This document shows, in pieces, positions 50,591 to 50,684 of a stretch of 50,684 nt of DNA (position 1 is the stretch's first letter; each line of letters begins with the position of its first letter). The position numbers and the translations under genes are program-made. Source of the stretch: Bacteroidales bacterium (GTDB lineage Bacteria; Bacteroidota; Bacteroidia; Bacteroidales; VadinHA17); contig JALOMO010000007.1 in the NCBI GenBank assembly GCA_025455395.1, positions 1 through 50,684 on the forward strand, in the 5' to 3' direction. The notes under the pieces are model-generated. The model saw only the letters and a list, made by a program, of their open reading frames with translations. It had not been told where the DNA came from and searched no databases.

Positions 50591-50684
50591 TGTCCTAAAA
50601 TAGGTTTACATAAAATGTAAACTTATGTCAGGATTAAAATCGTACAGTGAATCAATCAAGAATGAGGTTATTCATCTTGTTCAG
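50591..50684 (+). mobile_element. Probable left end of an insertion sequence
   Basis: The sequence TGTCCTAAAATAGGTTTACA begins with TG and contains GTTTACA/TGTAAAC arms around TAAAA (50604-50622). It looks like an IS3-type terminal inverted repeat. A coding frame begins 34 nt inside. The right end is outside the window, so the family is inferred. Confidence 0.5.
50625..50684 (+). CDS. Start of a probable transposase gene (cut by the window edge)
   Basis: The frame from ATG at 50625 reads MSGLKSYSESIKNEVIHLVQ and stays open to the edge. The opening resembles the helix-turn-helix N-terminus of IS3-type OrfA proteins, and it sits just inside a likely terminal repeat. Twenty residues are not enough to be certain. 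Confidence 0.5.
   Translation, partial: MSGLKSYSESIKNEVIHLVQ

Overview
The window comes from a chromosome of the phylum Bacteroidota, most likely a Bacteroidales/Marinilabiliales-type environmental bacterium. Three things point there. The gene families are characteristic: a MacB-like 800-residue permease, a GWxTD lipoprotein, an AraC regulator with a membrane N-terminus, a hybrid kinase ending in an AraC domain, and a short PabB with a separate PabC. Several genes carry the Bacteroidota -7 box TAnnTTTG. Shine-Dalgarno sequences are mostly weak or absent. No plasmid or phage genes were seen. An insertion sequence appears to begin at the right edge.

Layout. 1-3106: a repeat element, a DUF2200 gene and a large ABC permease. 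3177-10436: an AT-rich accessory island that I read as an integron-like cassette array. It holds a YoaP-type acetyltransferase, a membrane protein with a winged-helix regulator, an ICMT-type methyltransferase, a raffinose-synthase-like lipoprotein, a GNAT enzyme and a MazEF-type toxin-antitoxin pair. These are separated by imperfect palindromes of about 120-235 nt whose ends follow TAAC-N7-TGGTAG ... CTATA-N7-GTTA. Each clean cassette begins and ends with its own complementary 13-15 nt sequence. No integrase gene lies in the window. 10862-13518: an acyltransferase with a zinc ribbon, overlapping a MelB-like MFS transporter. 13717-23770: exported BNR-repeat and LolA-like proteins, a regulator, an orphan terminator that may end a small RNA, a metalloprotease, superoxide dismutase, an ABC-2 exporter and an aldo/keto reductase. 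23802-26054: divergent pabA and pabBC for p-aminobenzoate. 26044-29389: an envelope operon with an abundant-looking lipoprotein, two L,D-transpeptidases and an unknown membrane protein. 29601-31146: an ECF sigma factor and two small proteins.

31159-31730 is a repeat-rich stretch: heptamer repeats, an inverted copy of the element at the left edge, a nested palindrome that looks like two opposed terminators, tRNA-Ser(GCU), and a broken tRNA copy with a palindrome in its anticodon arm. 31794-39413 holds rlmD and an exported hydrolase, diverging from an operon of an ABC-F ATPase, acyl-ACP thioesterase, GWxTD lipoprotein and rlmB. 39439-47071: an MscS channel, an M64 peptidase, a SPOR protein/clpS/nfeD/floA operon, a frameshifted bcp, and recA. 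47218-50684: a small secreted protein, a hybrid sensor kinase, a DUF559 nuclease between inverted hairpins, and the start of the insertion sequence.

The most unusual signals are the cassette array without a visible integrase, the lipoprotein and transpeptidase that appear to share an N-terminal helical domain, the seven-base tandem repeats at several loci (one inside a coding region), and the tRNA fragment.
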